Below, in pieces: positions 26,899 through 35,932 of a DNA stretch of 64,000 bases; position 1 is the stretch's first letter, and the number at the start of each line of letters is the position of its first letter. The notes beneath the pieces are model-generated. The model searched no databases, had not been told where the DNA came from, and saw only the letters and a program-made list of their open reading frames with translations. The stretch covers positions 54,575-118,574 of the forward strand of contig DEJS01000018.1 of assembly GCA_002353485.1 (NCBI GenBank), read 5' to 3'. The translations under genes and the position numbers were made by a program. This DNA comes from Prevotella sp. UBA2742 (GTDB lineage: Bacteria > Bacteroidota > Bacteroidia > Bacteroidales > Bacteroidaceae).

Positions 26899-28209
26899 TT
26901 ATTTAGTTCGGATGTAGGTTCTGTAGCCGTAGACGATGATGACGATGAAGCAGACCAGCGGCAGTACAAACGACAGGTTTACAGCAGGCATGCCAAACAG
27001 TGTCTGCTGGTCGATGATGCTGGCCTGGAGTGGGGGAAGTACAGAACCGCCCAGAATAGCCATGATAAGACCGGCGGCCCCAAACTTGGCATCGTCGCCC
27101 AACCCTTGTAGGGCAATGCCGTAAATGGTGGGGAACATGAGCGACATACAGGCCGAGATGGCCACCAGACAGTAGAGCCCCCAGCGTCCGTCAATGAAGA
27201 TGACCCCCAGCGTCAGCAAGGCTCCTGCCACGGCCAGTATGCCCAGCAGGGCTCCTGCGTTGACGTATTTCAGGAAGTACGTACAGATGAAGCGCGACGT
27301 GACGAAGATGATCATTGCCACAATGTTGTAGCGTTGCGACATCACCTCAGCAGCCTGTTCTGACATTCCTTCATTCATTAGTACGCGTGTACCATATTGA
27401 ATAATAAATGTCCAGCACATAATCTGTACGCCGACATAGAAGAACTGGGCTATTACCCCCTCGCGGTAGTAGTCTATCCTGCAGATGCGCTTCAGCGTAG
27501 CCAGCGGATGCACGTCGTGGTTCTTGTCGGCGTTGTGTGGCATTTTTGTAAAGAAAATGACGGCAAACATGATGGCGATGATGGCTCCGATGGCCAGATA
27601 GGGGGCTATCAGTACCGAGAGGTCGCTCTGCTTCATGGCCTCAAACTCGGCACCGTCCAGCAATGCGCGTTCCTCTGTAGAAGCGGGATGTAGCCTGGCC
27701 TGAATAAAGTTCATGGCGACATACATGCCACAGAGCGAACCCATGGGGTTGAAGCACTGAGCCATGTTCAGACGTCGTGTTGCAGTCTCCTCAGTACCCA
27801 TTGACAGGATGTATGGGTTGCACGATGTCTCAAGAAACGACAGGCCGCATGTCAGGATGAAGTAAGCCACCAGGAAAGGGTAGTACATGCCCGTCCACGA
27901 GGCAGGCAGGAATAGCAGCGCTCCTGTGGCATATAGCCCCAGCCCCATCAGCACACCGGCTTTGTAGGAGTATTTCCTGATGAACATGGCGGCAGGGAAG
28001 GCCATGGCGAAATAGCCTCCATAGAAGGCTACCTGTACCAGGGCACCGTCAGTGACGCTCATGCGGAATATCTTTGAGAAAGCCTTTACCATGGGGTTGG
28101 TAATGTCGTTGGCAAAGCCCCATAGGGCGAAACAGGAAGTGATAAGGACAAACGGGACCAAATAGCTCACGCCGTCTTTCGATAGTATGGGTTGGTTGTT
28201 CTTCTCCAT
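26899..28209 (-). CDS. fucP: L-fucose:H+ symporter family permease (MFS)
   Basis: A 436-residue MFS transporter with 12 helices, closely resembling FucP: TSCFALWGFANDITNPMVKAFSKIF at 23-48, including the Asp-Asn pair in helix one, SFLETSCNPYILSMG near 135 and RRLNMAQCFNPMGSLCG near 155. FucP imports L-fucose and related sugars including D-arabinose in E. coli. L-fucose isomerase is encoded 26 kb away at 54.3 kb. It is divergent from the pectate lyase operon. It supports use of fucose-containing pectin or host glycans. Confidence 0.92.
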   Translation of the reverse strand: MEKNNQPILSKDGVSYLVPFVLITSCFALWGFANDITNPMVKAFSKIFRMSVTDGALVQVAFYGGYFAMAFPAAMFIRKYSYKAGVLMGLGLYATGALLFLPASWTGMYYPFLVAYFILTCGLSFLETSCNPYILSMGTEETATRRLNMAQCFNPMGSLCGMYVAMNFIQARLHPASTEERALLDGAEFEAMKQSDLSVLIAPYLAIGAIIAIMFAVIFFTKMPHNADKNHDVHPLATLKRICRIDYYREGVIAQFFYVGVQIMCWTFIIQYGTRVLMNEGMSEQAAEVMSQRYNIVAMIIFVTSRFICTYFLKYVNAGALLGILAVAGALLTLGVIFIDGRWGLYCLVAISACMSLMFPTIYGIALQGLGDDAKFGAAGLIMAILGGSVLPPLQASIIDQQTLFGMPAVNLSFVLPLVCFIVIIVYGYRTYIRTK

Positions 28210-28243
28210 GCTGAAAGTTCCAGTAGTGTCTTAAGTTTGACTG

Positions 28244-28251
28244 CAAAGGTA
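28244..28251 (-). promoter_or_regulatory. Probable fucP promoter
   Basis: TACCTTTG on the minus strand, 35 bp before the fucP start, in the 181-bp gap divergent from the pectate lyase gene. Confidence 0.6.
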
Positions 28252-28390
28252 ATGTAAATCGATGGAAAATCAAAATAAAATGCCAATTATTTTTCTCATA
28301 TCTTAAAGAATGTTAGTTATGGTGACATGCCTTAAACCCGTTCGTCGTAATTACGTCAAGATAGCAATTGTAGATTAAAAAACATACGAA

Positions 28391-30130
28391 ATGAAGAGAA
28401 GACTTATTTTAGCAACAGCCGTGCTGGCAGTGTCGCTGTCAACCCAGGCACAGTATCCTGACTTGACCAGCGAGGCCAAACATTACATTGAGAATCAGAA
28501 GAAACAGTGGCAGGCCCATAGTGATTCTGCATGGGCAGTGGCTTTTCCCATTGTCATCGAGGAGGCCAAGGCCGGTCGTCCTTACGTGCCCTGGGCCAGC
28601 ATGCCCTACGACCTTCGTCAGGCCAAGATTCCTGCTTTCCCCGGTGCTGAGGGTGGTGGTATGTACACTTTTGGCGGACGTGGAGGTAAGGTGCTTACCG
28701 TGACCAACCTCAACGACGACGGTCCCGGTTCGTTCCGCTGGGCCTGTGAGCAGGGCGGTGCACGCATCGTGGTGTTCAACGTTTCAGGTATCATACGCCT
28801 GAAGTCGCCTATCTACGTCCGTGCTCCTTATATCACCATTGCCGGTCAGACGGCACCTGGCGACGGTGTCATCATTGCTGGTGAGTCGTTCCAGGTCGAC
28901 ACCCACGACGTCATTGTGCGTCACATGCGTTTCCGCCGTGGCGAAACCCAGGTGACCTACCGTGAGGACTCCTTCGGTGGCAATCCTGTGGGCAACATCA
29001 TGATTGACCACTGCTCATGTGAGTGGGGACTGGACGAGAATATATCGTTCTACCGCCACATGTTCGACCTGAACGACGGCAAGGCCAAGCGTAAGACTCC
29101 TACCGTGAATGTCACCATTCAGAACACTATCTCGGCCAAGGCGCTCGATACGTGGAACCACGCCTTCGGTTCTACCATCGGTGGTGAGAACACTACCTTC
29201 ATGCGCAACCTGTGGGCCGATAATACGGGCCGTAACCCCAGTGTGGGCTGGGCAGGGGTGTTCAACTTCATCAATAACGTGGTCTACAACTGGGTACACC
29301 GCACGGCTGACGGCGGTGAGTTCCGTTCGATGTTCAACTTCATCAACAACTACTATAAGCCCGGACCACTGACTCCGAAGGACGAGAACGTCGGTCACCG
29401 CATCATCAAGGCCGAGAGCCGTTCTGAGGGCTTGTTCCCCTTCAAGCAGTTTGGTCGCGTCTATGCGCATGGCAACATCATGGAGGGCTATCCTGAGATT
29501 ACGCATGACAACTGGAAGGGTGGCGTGCAGACTGCTGACAAGGATGGTGAGATGGACGAGACGGAGCTGACGCTGATGCGCTCGAACGAGCCTTTCACCA
29601 TGCCTTTCCTTACCATCATGGACACGCGTAATGCTTATCAGTGGGTGCTGAACAATGTCGGTGCCACCATTCCATGCCGTGACATCGTCGACCAGCGCAT
29701 CTGCGAGGAGGTACGTACAGGCAAGGCCTATTACGTGGAGGACTATGAGAAGAAGGTAAAGGACAACCCCTACGGCGACATGTGGGGACTGCACAAGAAG
29801 TCGCAGAACGAAGAAGGCTTCTTCAAATATCGTCGTCTGCCGAAGGATAGCTACAAAGATGGTATCATTACCGACCCTCGTCAGATGGGTGGCTATCCGG
29901 AGTATCGTACTTGGAAGCCCTGGAAGGATGCTGACGGCGACGGCATGCCTAACTTCTGGGAGGTCGAGAACGGCCTGGATCCCAACGATCCCTCTGATGC
30001 CAACAAGGATTGCACGGGCGATGGCTATACCAACATCGAAAAGTATATCAACGATATTCCTACCAACGTAAAGGTGGACTGGACGGACTTGAAGAACAAC
30101 CACGACACGCTGGTAAAGCGTATTAATTAA
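28391..30130 (+). CDS. Secreted pectate lyase-like protein (PL1 family)
   Basis: A 579-residue protein with a signal peptide ending STQAQ. The parallel beta-helix fold of PL1 follows: FPGAEGGGMYTFGGRGGKVLTVTNLNDDGPGSFRWA near 78-115, GQTAPGDGVIIAG near 150, VRHMRFRRG near 178 and IDHCSCEWGLDENIS near 205. The C-terminus (about 525-565) has two DxDGDG/DCTGDG calcium-binding loops like dockerin or thrombospondin type 3 repeats. It would cleave homogalacturonan by beta-elimination outside the cytoplasm. It leads an operon with DUF3826 and DUF6298-like genes, an arrangement seen in pectin loci. Confidence 0.9.
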   Translation: MKRRLILATAVLAVSLSTQAQYPDLTSEAKHYIENQKKQWQAHSDSAWAVAFPIVIEEAKAGRPYVPWASMPYDLRQAKIPAFPGAEGGGMYTFGGRGGKVLTVTNLNDDGPGSFRWACEQGGARIVVFNVSGIIRLKSPIYVRAPYITIAGQTAPGDGVIIAGESFQVDTHDVIVRHMRFRRGETQVTYREDSFGGNPVGNIMIDHCSCEWGLDENISFYRHMFDLNDGKAKRKTPTVNVTIQNTISAKALDTWNHAFGSTIGGENTTFMRNLWADNTGRNPSVGWAGVFNFINNVVYNWVHRTADGGEFRSMFNFINNYYKPGPLTPKDENVGHRIIKAESRSEGLFPFKQFGRVYAHGNIMEGYPEITHDNWKGGVQTADKDGEMDETELTLMRSNEPFTMPFLTIMDTRNAYQWVLNNVGATIPCRDIVDQRICEEVRTGKAYYVEDYEKKVKDNPYGDMWGLHKKSQNEEGFFKYRRLPKDSYKDGIITDPRQMGGYPEYRTWKPWKDADGDGMPNFWEVENGLDPNDPSDANKDCTGDGYTNIEKYINDIPTNVKVDWTDLKNNHDTLVKRIN

Positions 30131-30142
30131 TAAATTGAAGAT

Positions 30143-30751
30143 ATGAGAAAGGTTCTGTATGTAGCGATATTGTCGCTATTCACCTTGACAGCCAATGCAC
30201 AACAGGTGGTGCTGAACGACGAAGGGCGCGACTCTGCCTACGTGGAGAACATCAAGGGGCGTGCACAGAAAATCGTCGACGGTCTTCAGCTTACTGACAG
30301 CGAGCAGGCCCGTGCCGTACGCAACATCATTGCCAACCGCTACTTCCTGCTGAACGATATCCATGCAAAATACGACAAGTCGCAACAGGATGCCCTTCAA
30401 GCAGAACTCTACAGACATCACTTCGAACTGGCTTCTGCCCTCGCCCTCTACCTCAACGACGAGCAGATAGACGCTGTGAAGGACGGCATGACCTTCGGAC
30501 GACTGAAGCGTGACTATCAGGCTACTCAGGACATGATACCTTCCCTGTCCGACTTCGAGAAGCGGCAAGTGCTCATCTGGCTCAAGGAAGCCCGTGAGTA
30601 TGCCATGGATGCTGCCGACTCTAAGGGGAAGCACTTCTGGTTCGACAAATACCGCGGTCGTACCAACAACTGGCTCTCCTCCCGAGGCTACGACCTCAAG
30701 AAGGAACGTGACAACTGGATGAAGCGAATCGAAGAAGCAAAGAAGAAATGA
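30143..30751 (+). CDS. DUF3826 secreted helical protein
   Basis: A 202-residue protein with a signal peptide (MRKVLYVAILSLFTLTANAQ). The mature part is almost all helical, with the sequence RAQKIVDGLQLTDSEQA, FELASALALYLNDEQIDAVKDGMT and the C-terminal KHFWFDKYRGRTNNWLSSRGYD. It resembles DUF3826, a family of unknown role that recurs beside pectinolytic genes in Bacteroidota. It begins 12 bp after the PL1 gene and its stop overlaps the next start by 4 bp. Binding of, or assistance to, pectin breakdown is inferred from context only. Confidence 0.75.
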   Translation: MRKVLYVAILSLFTLTANAQQVVLNDEGRDSAYVENIKGRAQKIVDGLQLTDSEQARAVRNIIANRYFLLNDIHAKYDKSQQDALQAELYRHHFELASALALYLNDEQIDAVKDGMTFGRLKRDYQATQDMIPSLSDFEKRQVLIWLKEAREYAMDAADSKGKHFWFDKYRGRTNNWLSSRGYDLKKERDNWMKRIEEAKKK

Positions 30752-33744
30752 AAAGACTTTTACCGGTCCTCTTTGGACTGTTCATACTAATAATTCCATC
30801 GGTATCCCAAGAGGTGCCGATGGATTATTCCTATTGTGGCTACCATCGTTCGGAAGTTCCCATTCCATCGGTAAAAGTGGCAGCCTATGTAGTACCCCGG
30901 CCTGGTGACAACGCGCAGCAGCTACAGGCAGCCATCGACTGGGTGAGCAACCAGAAGCCAGACAGGCAGACGGGCCTTCGCGGAGCTGTGCTGCTGGCAG
31001 AAGGTACTTATGACATCAGTGAGCCGCTGCGCATCCGTACCAGCGGAGTCGTGCTGCGGGGCTGTGGCCGCGACAAGACCGTTCTGCGAAAGACGGGTTA
31101 TGACCGTGGAGCCCTCTTATATATAGAAGGCGAGCGGCGCATGGTGGCTAAGGATACACTCGACGTGGCCGATGTTAAACCCGGCTCGCTGAGTATTACC
31201 GTGTCGTCGTCATTGCCTGCTGTTTCCTCCGGCACACGTATATGTATATGGCGTCCTTCTACCAAGGAGTGGATAGCCTCGCTGTCGTGTTTGTCGTTTG
31301 GGGGAGGCTCACGCATGGGCTACTGGGCCTGGCATCCTGGGGACATCGATTTGCGTTGGAATCGCAGGATTTTAAGCGTAAGCGGTTCTACGTTGACCCT
31401 TGATGCCCCTATCACCAGCAGTATCGAGCAGCGGTGGGGAGGAGCCAAGGCCATCGTCTACGAACAGGAAGGTGTGGTTGCTGAGTGTGGTGTTGAGAAC
31501 CTTACGCTGGAGAGCGACTATGACCACTCGCTGGCTATGGACGAGAGTCATTGCTGGGACGGCGTCTATCTGGCTGATGCAGAAGACTGCTGGGTGCGGA
31601 TGGTTACTTTCCGTCATTTTGCCGGTTCTGCCGTGGTGGTGCAGAAGTCGGCCCAGCAGATTACCGTCGAGGATTGTAAGTCTCTGCAGCCTGTCTCTGA
31701 GATAGGCGGCTTCCGGCGTCGTACCTTCCTTACCATGGGTGAGAAGGTGCTTTTCCAGCGCTGCTATTCAGAACACGGCATCAACGACTTTGCCGTAGGA
31801 CATACTGCTTCTGGTCCTAACGCCTTTGTACAGTGCGACAGCTGGGAGTCGTTCGGTCCCAGTGGCGCCATCTCGTCATGGGCTCCAGGTATTCTCTTTG
31901 ACATTGTCAACATCGACGGCAACGATATTGTGTGCAAGAACTGGGAACTGGAGAAGTTTGGTGCCGGCTGGGGCACAGCCAACAGCACCATGTGGCAGTC
32001 TACAGCCTCAGGACTGTTTTGCTATTCGCCCGACTCGCTGAACCGCAACTACTCACGTGGCTGTTGGGGACAGGTAATGGGCAATGGTGAGTATTCTGAG
32101 ATGAACGAACACGTTCGTCCTTACTCCTTGTTCGCAGCCCAGCTGGAGAAGCGTCTCGGCCGTGATGTGGCACTACAGTGTCGCATTCTGGAGCGCGACC
32201 TTAACGCAAGCAGCTCGCCTACTATCGAGGAGGCAATTAAGATGGCTGAAGAGGCGATGAAACCGCGCATTTCGTTACTTAACTGGATTGACGCTGCCGT
32301 CTTCGACGGTGATGTGTCGAAGGGGCGTCTCAAGCCTTTTGAGTACCGCCCTATGCAGTCGCGCGACTTCCGTGGGCACGATTATGCCATCGTCAACGGG
32401 TGGCTGACAAAGGATAAAGCGGTGCTGGTAGGCGGCAAGCATCTTACTCCGTGGTGGAACGGCCGTACAACCGATGCCTCGATGTCGAAGGCCAAGTATG
32501 CCCTGACGCGTTTTGTTCCTGGCTACGAGGGCCGGGGTGGAACGGACCGTGTCGACTCTGTCGTCGCCGAGATGCAGCGTACTCATACCTTGCTCTTCAG
32601 CCAGAACTACGGTCTGTGGACCGACCGTCGCCGTGACGACCACGAGCGCATACGTCGTAAGAACGGTGATGCCTGGCCCCCCTTCTATGAACAGCCCTTT
32701 GCACGTACAGGCAAAGAACTGGCGTGGGACGGTATGACAAAATACGACCTTACGACCCTTAATAAATGGTACTTCTGGCGGCTGCAGCAATTTGCTAAAA
32801 AGACCGAATCCATCGGTATCCTGCTCAAGAATCAGCACTACTTCCAGCATAACATCCTGGAGGCCGGTGCACACTGGGTGGATTGTCCGTGGCGAACGGC
32901 CAACAATGTGAACGGTACGCCGTTCCTGGAGCCTGTCAACTTTACAGGCGACAAGCGCATCTTTACTGCTACCCTGTTTTATGACGTTGCCAATCCTGTG
33001 ATGCGCCAGCTGCACCGGCAGTATATCCGTCAGTCGCTCGATGCCTTTAAGGGGCAGCCTAATGTGATACACAGTATTGGCGAGGAGTTTACGGGACCTC
33101 TGCATTTCGTTCAGTTCTGGCTCGACGTCGTTGCCGAGTGGGAGCGGGAGAATGGGCAGGTGCTGGTCGACCTGGCTGTGAATAAGGACGTGCAGGACGC
33201 TATACTGGCTGACCCTGTACGTTCCAAAATAGTCGATATCATCGATATAGAGCAGTGGTTCTACCACAACAAGGGTGAGTATGCACCTCCCGGAGGCGTC
33301 AATATGGCCCAGCGCCAGTATATGCGTAAGATACGTACGGGCGGGGCGCGTTTTGAGGATGTCTATCGCGCTGTCAGCGAGTATCGCATGCGTTACCTAG
33401 ACAAGGCTGTCATTTATTCTGCCCAGAAGCATCCGGAGATGTGCTGGGCCTCGCTGATGGCCGGTGGTTCCTGTGCTGCCATACCGGTCACCGACCATGC
33501 CTTTCTTTATGAGCTGAGCCAGATGTCACCCGTCACTTGTGAACAGGGAATGTATCTTCTGAAAGGTACGAATGGTTATATTGTTTATGCCGAGTCCGGT
33601 CAGACTAACCTGAATGTGGGCAACCAGCATTACAAAATGTTCAGCGTCGATGCTAAAACTGGCAAAATAGTCCTTTTGAACGATGTTTCGGGCGTTGTTT
33701 CGTTCCCAGGGAAGGGCGTTTTCTGGTTAAGCAAGAATCAGTAA
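30748..33744 (+). CDS. Large secreted beta-helix plus TIM-barrel-like protein (DUF6298-like), putative pectin-acting enzyme
   Basis: A 998-residue protein with a signal peptide. Residues about 40-460 look like a pectate-lyase-type parallel beta-helix (LLAEGTYDISEPLRIRTSGVVLRGCG, then repeated short strands). Residues about 560-930 look like a glycosidase-type barrel with FVPGYEGRGGTDRVDSV, MTKYDLTTLNKWYFWRLQQFA, a conserved HSIGEEFTGPLHF with paired Glu, and DIIDIEQWFYH. The C-terminal 60 residues form a beta domain. I recall this family as DUF6298 in pectin loci. The start overlaps the DUF3826 stop by 4 bp, so translation is coupled. A lyase or hydrolase activity is likely but not assigned. 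Confidence 0.7.
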   Translation: MKRLLPVLFGLFILIIPSVSQEVPMDYSYCGYHRSEVPIPSVKVAAYVVPRPGDNAQQLQAAIDWVSNQKPDRQTGLRGAVLLAEGTYDISEPLRIRTSGVVLRGCGRDKTVLRKTGYDRGALLYIEGERRMVAKDTLDVADVKPGSLSITVSSSLPAVSSGTRICIWRPSTKEWIASLSCLSFGGGSRMGYWAWHPGDIDLRWNRRILSVSGSTLTLDAPITSSIEQRWGGAKAIVYEQEGVVAECGVENLTLESDYDHSLAMDESHCWDGVYLADAEDCWVRMVTFRHFAGSAVVVQKSAQQITVEDCKSLQPVSEIGGFRRRTFLTMGEKVLFQRCYSEHGINDFAVGHTASGPNAFVQCDSWESFGPSGAISSWAPGILFDIVNIDGNDIVCKNWELEKFGAGWGTANSTMWQSTASGLFCYSPDSLNRNYSRGCWGQVMGNGEYSEMNEHVRPYSLFAAQLEKRLGRDVALQCRILERDLNASSSPTIEEAIKMAEEAMKPRISLLNWIDAAVFDGDVSKGRLKPFEYRPMQSRDFRGHDYAIVNGWLTKDKAVLVGGKHLTPWWNGRTTDASMSKAKYALTRFVPGYEGRGGTDRVDSVVAEMQRTHTLLFSQNYGLWTDRRRDDHERIRRKNGDAWPPFYEQPFARTGKELAWDGMTKYDLTTLNKWYFWRLQQFAKKTESIGILLKNQHYFQHNILEAGAHWVDCPWRTANNVNGTPFLEPVNFTGDKRIFTATLFYDVANPVMRQLHRQYIRQSLDAFKGQPNVIHSIGEEFTGPLHFVQFWLDVVAEWERENGQVLVDLAVNKDVQDAILADPVRSKIVDIIDIEQWFYHNKGEYAPPGGVNMAQRQYMRKIRTGGARFEDVYRAVSEYRMRYLDKAVIYSAQKHPEMCWASLMAGGSCAAIPVTDHAFLYELSQMSPVTCEQGMYLLKGTNGYIVYAESGQTNLNVGNQHYKMFSVDAKTGKIVLLNDVSGVVSFPGKGVFWLSKNQ

Positions 33745-33751
33745 ATCAGCT

Positions 33752-33789
33752 AAAAAAATGGGGAAATATCAGTTTTTCCCATTTTTTTA
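33752..33789 (+). terminator. Terminator of the pectate lyase operon
   Basis: Stem AAAATGGGGAAA paired with TTTTTCCCATTTT across a short loop, with flanking A and T runs. It lies 8 bp after the stop codon. Confidence 0.9.
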
Positions 33790-33823
33790 TTGTTTTTTTT
33801 GACTGTTATTTTGTTATTTTCGT

Positions 33824-33831
33824 TATCTTTG
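33824..33831 (+). promoter_or_regulatory. Promoter of the second ECF sigma gene
   Basis: Perfect TATCTTTG element with a TTTG about 22 bp upstream, 42 bp before the start at 33874. Confidence 0.6.
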
Positions 33832-33873
33832 CAAACGAAAACAAACTACTAATTAACATATTTCATTTGTAAG

Positions 33874-34431
33874 ATGGCTACTAACAACCTCAAGGAGCGT
33901 ACTCAGCGACTGGTATCAGAGTTCTGTGCCGGTAGCGACCAGGCCTTTGCAGAGTTGTACGACATGTACGTACGGATGCTCTTCAGTTATGGCTTGAAGT
34001 TCACCACTGATCAGGAGTTGCTGAAAGACTGCATTCACGATGTCTTTGTGAAGGTGTACGGCAAACGTTCAGAAAAGAATGCCATAAACAATCTGGCATC
34101 ATACCTTGTTATATCTTTAAAGAACCGCATACTCGATGAGTTCCGTCGCCAGTCGTTTTCTACATCCAACGAAATCGGCGAGTATGACTACCGTTGCTCG
34201 GCCGACGACGTGGAACGCGACTATCTCTCGCATGAGGACGAGTGGGTGCAGTCGGCCAAGGTAGCACATCTGATGAAGCATCTTACCCGCCGCCAGCGTC
34301 AGGCCATCACCTTATATTATCTGGAACAGCGCAAATACGAGGACATCTGCCGTATTATGAAGATGAACTATCACTCCGTGCGCAATCTGATGCATCGCAG
34401 TATGTTGAGACTTCGCGAGGCTGCCTTGTAA
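33874..34431 (+). CDS. ECF-type RNA polymerase sigma-70 factor
   Basis: A 185-residue ECF sigma factor. Region 2 at about 20-90 includes LYDMYVRMLFSYGLKFT, KDCIHDVFVKVY and SLKNRILDEFRR. Region 4 at about 125-182 includes LTRRQRQAITLYYLEQRKYEDICRIMKMNYHSVRNLMHRSMLRLRE. It is of the type that usually pairs with a FecR-like anti-sigma factor and SusC/SusD genes in Bacteroidota. Here it is followed after 61 bp only by an 86-residue protein resembling the N-terminal fifth of such an anti-sigma factor. Confidence 0.93.
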   Translation: MATNNLKERTQRLVSEFCAGSDQAFAELYDMYVRMLFSYGLKFTTDQELLKDCIHDVFVKVYGKRSEKNAINNLASYLVISLKNRILDEFRRQSFSTSNEIGEYDYRCSADDVERDYLSHEDEWVQSAKVAHLMKHLTRRQRQAITLYYLEQRKYEDICRIMKMNYHSVRNLMHRSMLRLREAAL

Positions 34432-34492
34432 AAACCTTCCCGCCACTGATGACATTCGGCCCGCTGCATCGTCTTAAAAGAAACAACAGACG

Positions 34493-34753
34493 ATGCAGCA
34501 GAAGCGTGAAATATATACCAAGGTGGAACAGTTCCTGCTTGACGATGACTTCATTCGTTACGTGATGGACTGCATACCCGATAAGGAGTCCTACTGGACG
34601 TCTTATCTCTCTGCTGCCCCTCATATCCGGGCTGCCTACCTGAAAGCTTATGACATCCTGATGCATCTGGACGACTGTCCACAGCTGACGCCGGAACAGA
34701 CCGAACGGCTGAAGCAGCGCGTCTTCCTGACACTACGTACCGTGGTCAACTAA
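34493..34753 (+). CDS. Small protein resembling the N-terminal domain of a FecR-type anti-sigma factor
   Basis: An 86-residue protein with no signal or transmembrane segment. The sequence FLLDDDFIRYVMDCIPDKESYWTSYL and the following helical AAYLKAYDIL are close in style to the cytoplasmic anti-sigma N-terminus of FecR-family proteins, but the membrane helix and FecR domain are absent. It follows the ECF sigma gene and converges on rnhB, overlapping its stop by 4 bp. It may be a free cytoplasmic anti-sigma factor or a remnant. The frame is intact and ends cleanly, favouring a real short gene. Confidence 0.65.
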   Translation: MQQKREIYTKVEQFLLDDDFIRYVMDCIPDKESYWTSYLSAAPHIRAAYLKAYDILMHLDDCPQLTPEQTERLKQRVFLTLRTVVN

Positions 34754-35382
34754 TCCTGGAAGTCCAGCGACAGCTGACCATCCCCCAGAATATTAAATGT
34801 TTTCCGATGGAATGGGGTAATTCCGTATTCCCGGACGGCCTCACGATGTTTCTTCGTGGGGTATCCTTTGTTCTGTTTCCAGTCGTACTGCGGGTACTCC
34901 AAGGCCAGCTGATCCATATAGTCGTCGCGGTAGGTCTTGGCCAGTATACTTGCAGCAGCAATGCTCAGATACTTGCCGTCACCCTTGACGATGGTGGTAT
35001 ATGGAATGTCAACGGCCGAACCGTCGACCACGGTGTGGTATGGCTTGAAGCGGTTACCGTCTACAATAATGGCCTCAGGCCTCACCTTCAGCTGGTCCAG
35101 AGCACGGTGCATGGCCAGGATAGAAGCGTTGAGGATGTTAATTCTGTCGATTTCATCGGGCGTAACTACGCCTACTGCCCATGCCACGGCATCGCGCTCG
35201 ATGATCTTCCGAAGTTCCTTACGACGTTTGTCCGTCAGCTGTTTCGAATCGTTCAGCTCCTCGTTCTGATAGTCTTCAGGCAAGATGACGGCTGCAGCAT
35301 ACACGCTGCCCGCCAGACATCCGCGCCCGGCTTCGTCGCAGCCGGCCTCCACCTTGCCCTGATAGTAATGGCTTTCCAACAT
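34750..35382 (-). CDS. rnhB: Ribonuclease HII
   Basis: The start at 35382 gives 210 residues. A longer form would begin inside the -7 box at 35403-35410. The active-site carboxylates appear in GCDEAGRGCLAGSV (Asp-Glu), in VDGN near residue 110 and in SILAKTYRDDYM. RNase HII cuts the RNA strand of RNA-DNA hybrids and single ribonucleotides in DNA. The C-terminal LSLDF motif resembles a sliding-clamp-binding tail. It converges with the small anti-sigma-like gene. Confidence 0.96.
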   Translation of the reverse strand: MLESHYYQGKVEAGCDEAGRGCLAGSVYAAAVILPEDYQNEELNDSKQLTDKRRKELRKIIERDAVAWAVGVVTPDEIDRINILNASILAMHRALDQLKVRPEAIIVDGNRFKPYHTVVDGSAVDIPYTTIVKGDGKYLSIAAASILAKTYRDDYMDQLALEYPQYDWKQNKGYPTKKHREAVREYGITPFHRKTFNILGDGQLSLDFQD

Positions 35383-35402
35383 AAATCCTACGTTCTTTTC
35401 AG

Positions 35403-35410
35403 CAAAAGTA
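35403..35410 (-). promoter_or_regulatory. Probable rnhB promoter
   Basis: TACTTTTG on the minus strand, 20 bp before the start at 35382. Its position argues against the longer reading frame. Confidence 0.5.
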
Positions 35411-35555
35411 ACCATTATTTCCTCATCACTCCATTCTTCCCTATTTTGTCAAGACCCTATTTACGGAAGTTTACGTAAGTTTAACCTACGTTCACCAAAT
35501 TAAGGGCTGACACTCAGTCTCCGAAGCCCTGGCGCGCATCCAGCAGTGGTTTTGG

Positions 35556-35692
35556 CTGCAAAGAATAGTCTTTTGCACTGCAAAGAATAGTACTTTGCAT
35601 TCCATTCAATGCTTAACTGCACTATACATTCAACCGTTCTCTGGAGGACAAAGTACCATTGAATGCAGTGCAAAGTATTATTCACTGCAAAC
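35556..35692. repeat. Direct and inverted repeat cluster built on TGCAAAG
   Basis: A 22-bp unit (CTGCAAAGAATAGTCTTTTGCA) at 35556-35577 is repeated in tandem at 35578-35599 with two changes. Each unit contains TGCAAAG and the near-complement TTTTGCA or CTTTGCA. A third, inverted relative lies at about 35654-35692, together with CATTCAATG and CATTGAATG arms, so the region can fold into one long imperfect hairpin. It lies in the 575-bp gap between rnhB and sufS, where no gene is supported. Confidence 0.75.
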
Positions 35693-35871
35693 CCTAAAAA
35701 TAAGCACAAACCGCGTGGAAAGGGGGAATTTAATTTAAGATACTGCAAAGATACAAAAAATTCGGCTACCCTCCAAACGCTACTGTTAACAACTGTAAAA
35801 GCTTCGGATGCAGTGGTCGCCTATCAAACCCGCTCTCACAAAAAAACTATCCGTCTTTTTTGGCATTGAAA

Positions 35872-35932
35872 GTTCCCCCGTAGTGAACATGTAGTTTCCT
35901 ACGGGGGAACAATCTGTTCCCTCCGAGGGAAC
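35872..35932. terminator. Two adjacent GTTCCC hairpins after sufS
   Basis: A perfect 12-bp inverted repeat (GTTCCCCCGTAG at 35872, CTACGGGGGAAC at 35899) with a 15-nt loop is followed by the palindrome GTTCCCTCCGAGGGAAC at 35916-35932. Both arms start with GTTCCC. They lie 26 bp beyond the sufS stop and probably act as a terminator, although no T run follows; a repeat element is an alternative. Confidence 0.6.

Noticed and set aside
35663..35869. Short frame in the rnhB-sufS gap
   Set aside because: It has no ribosome site or recognisable motif, overlaps the repeat structures, and a competing frame exists on the other strand.
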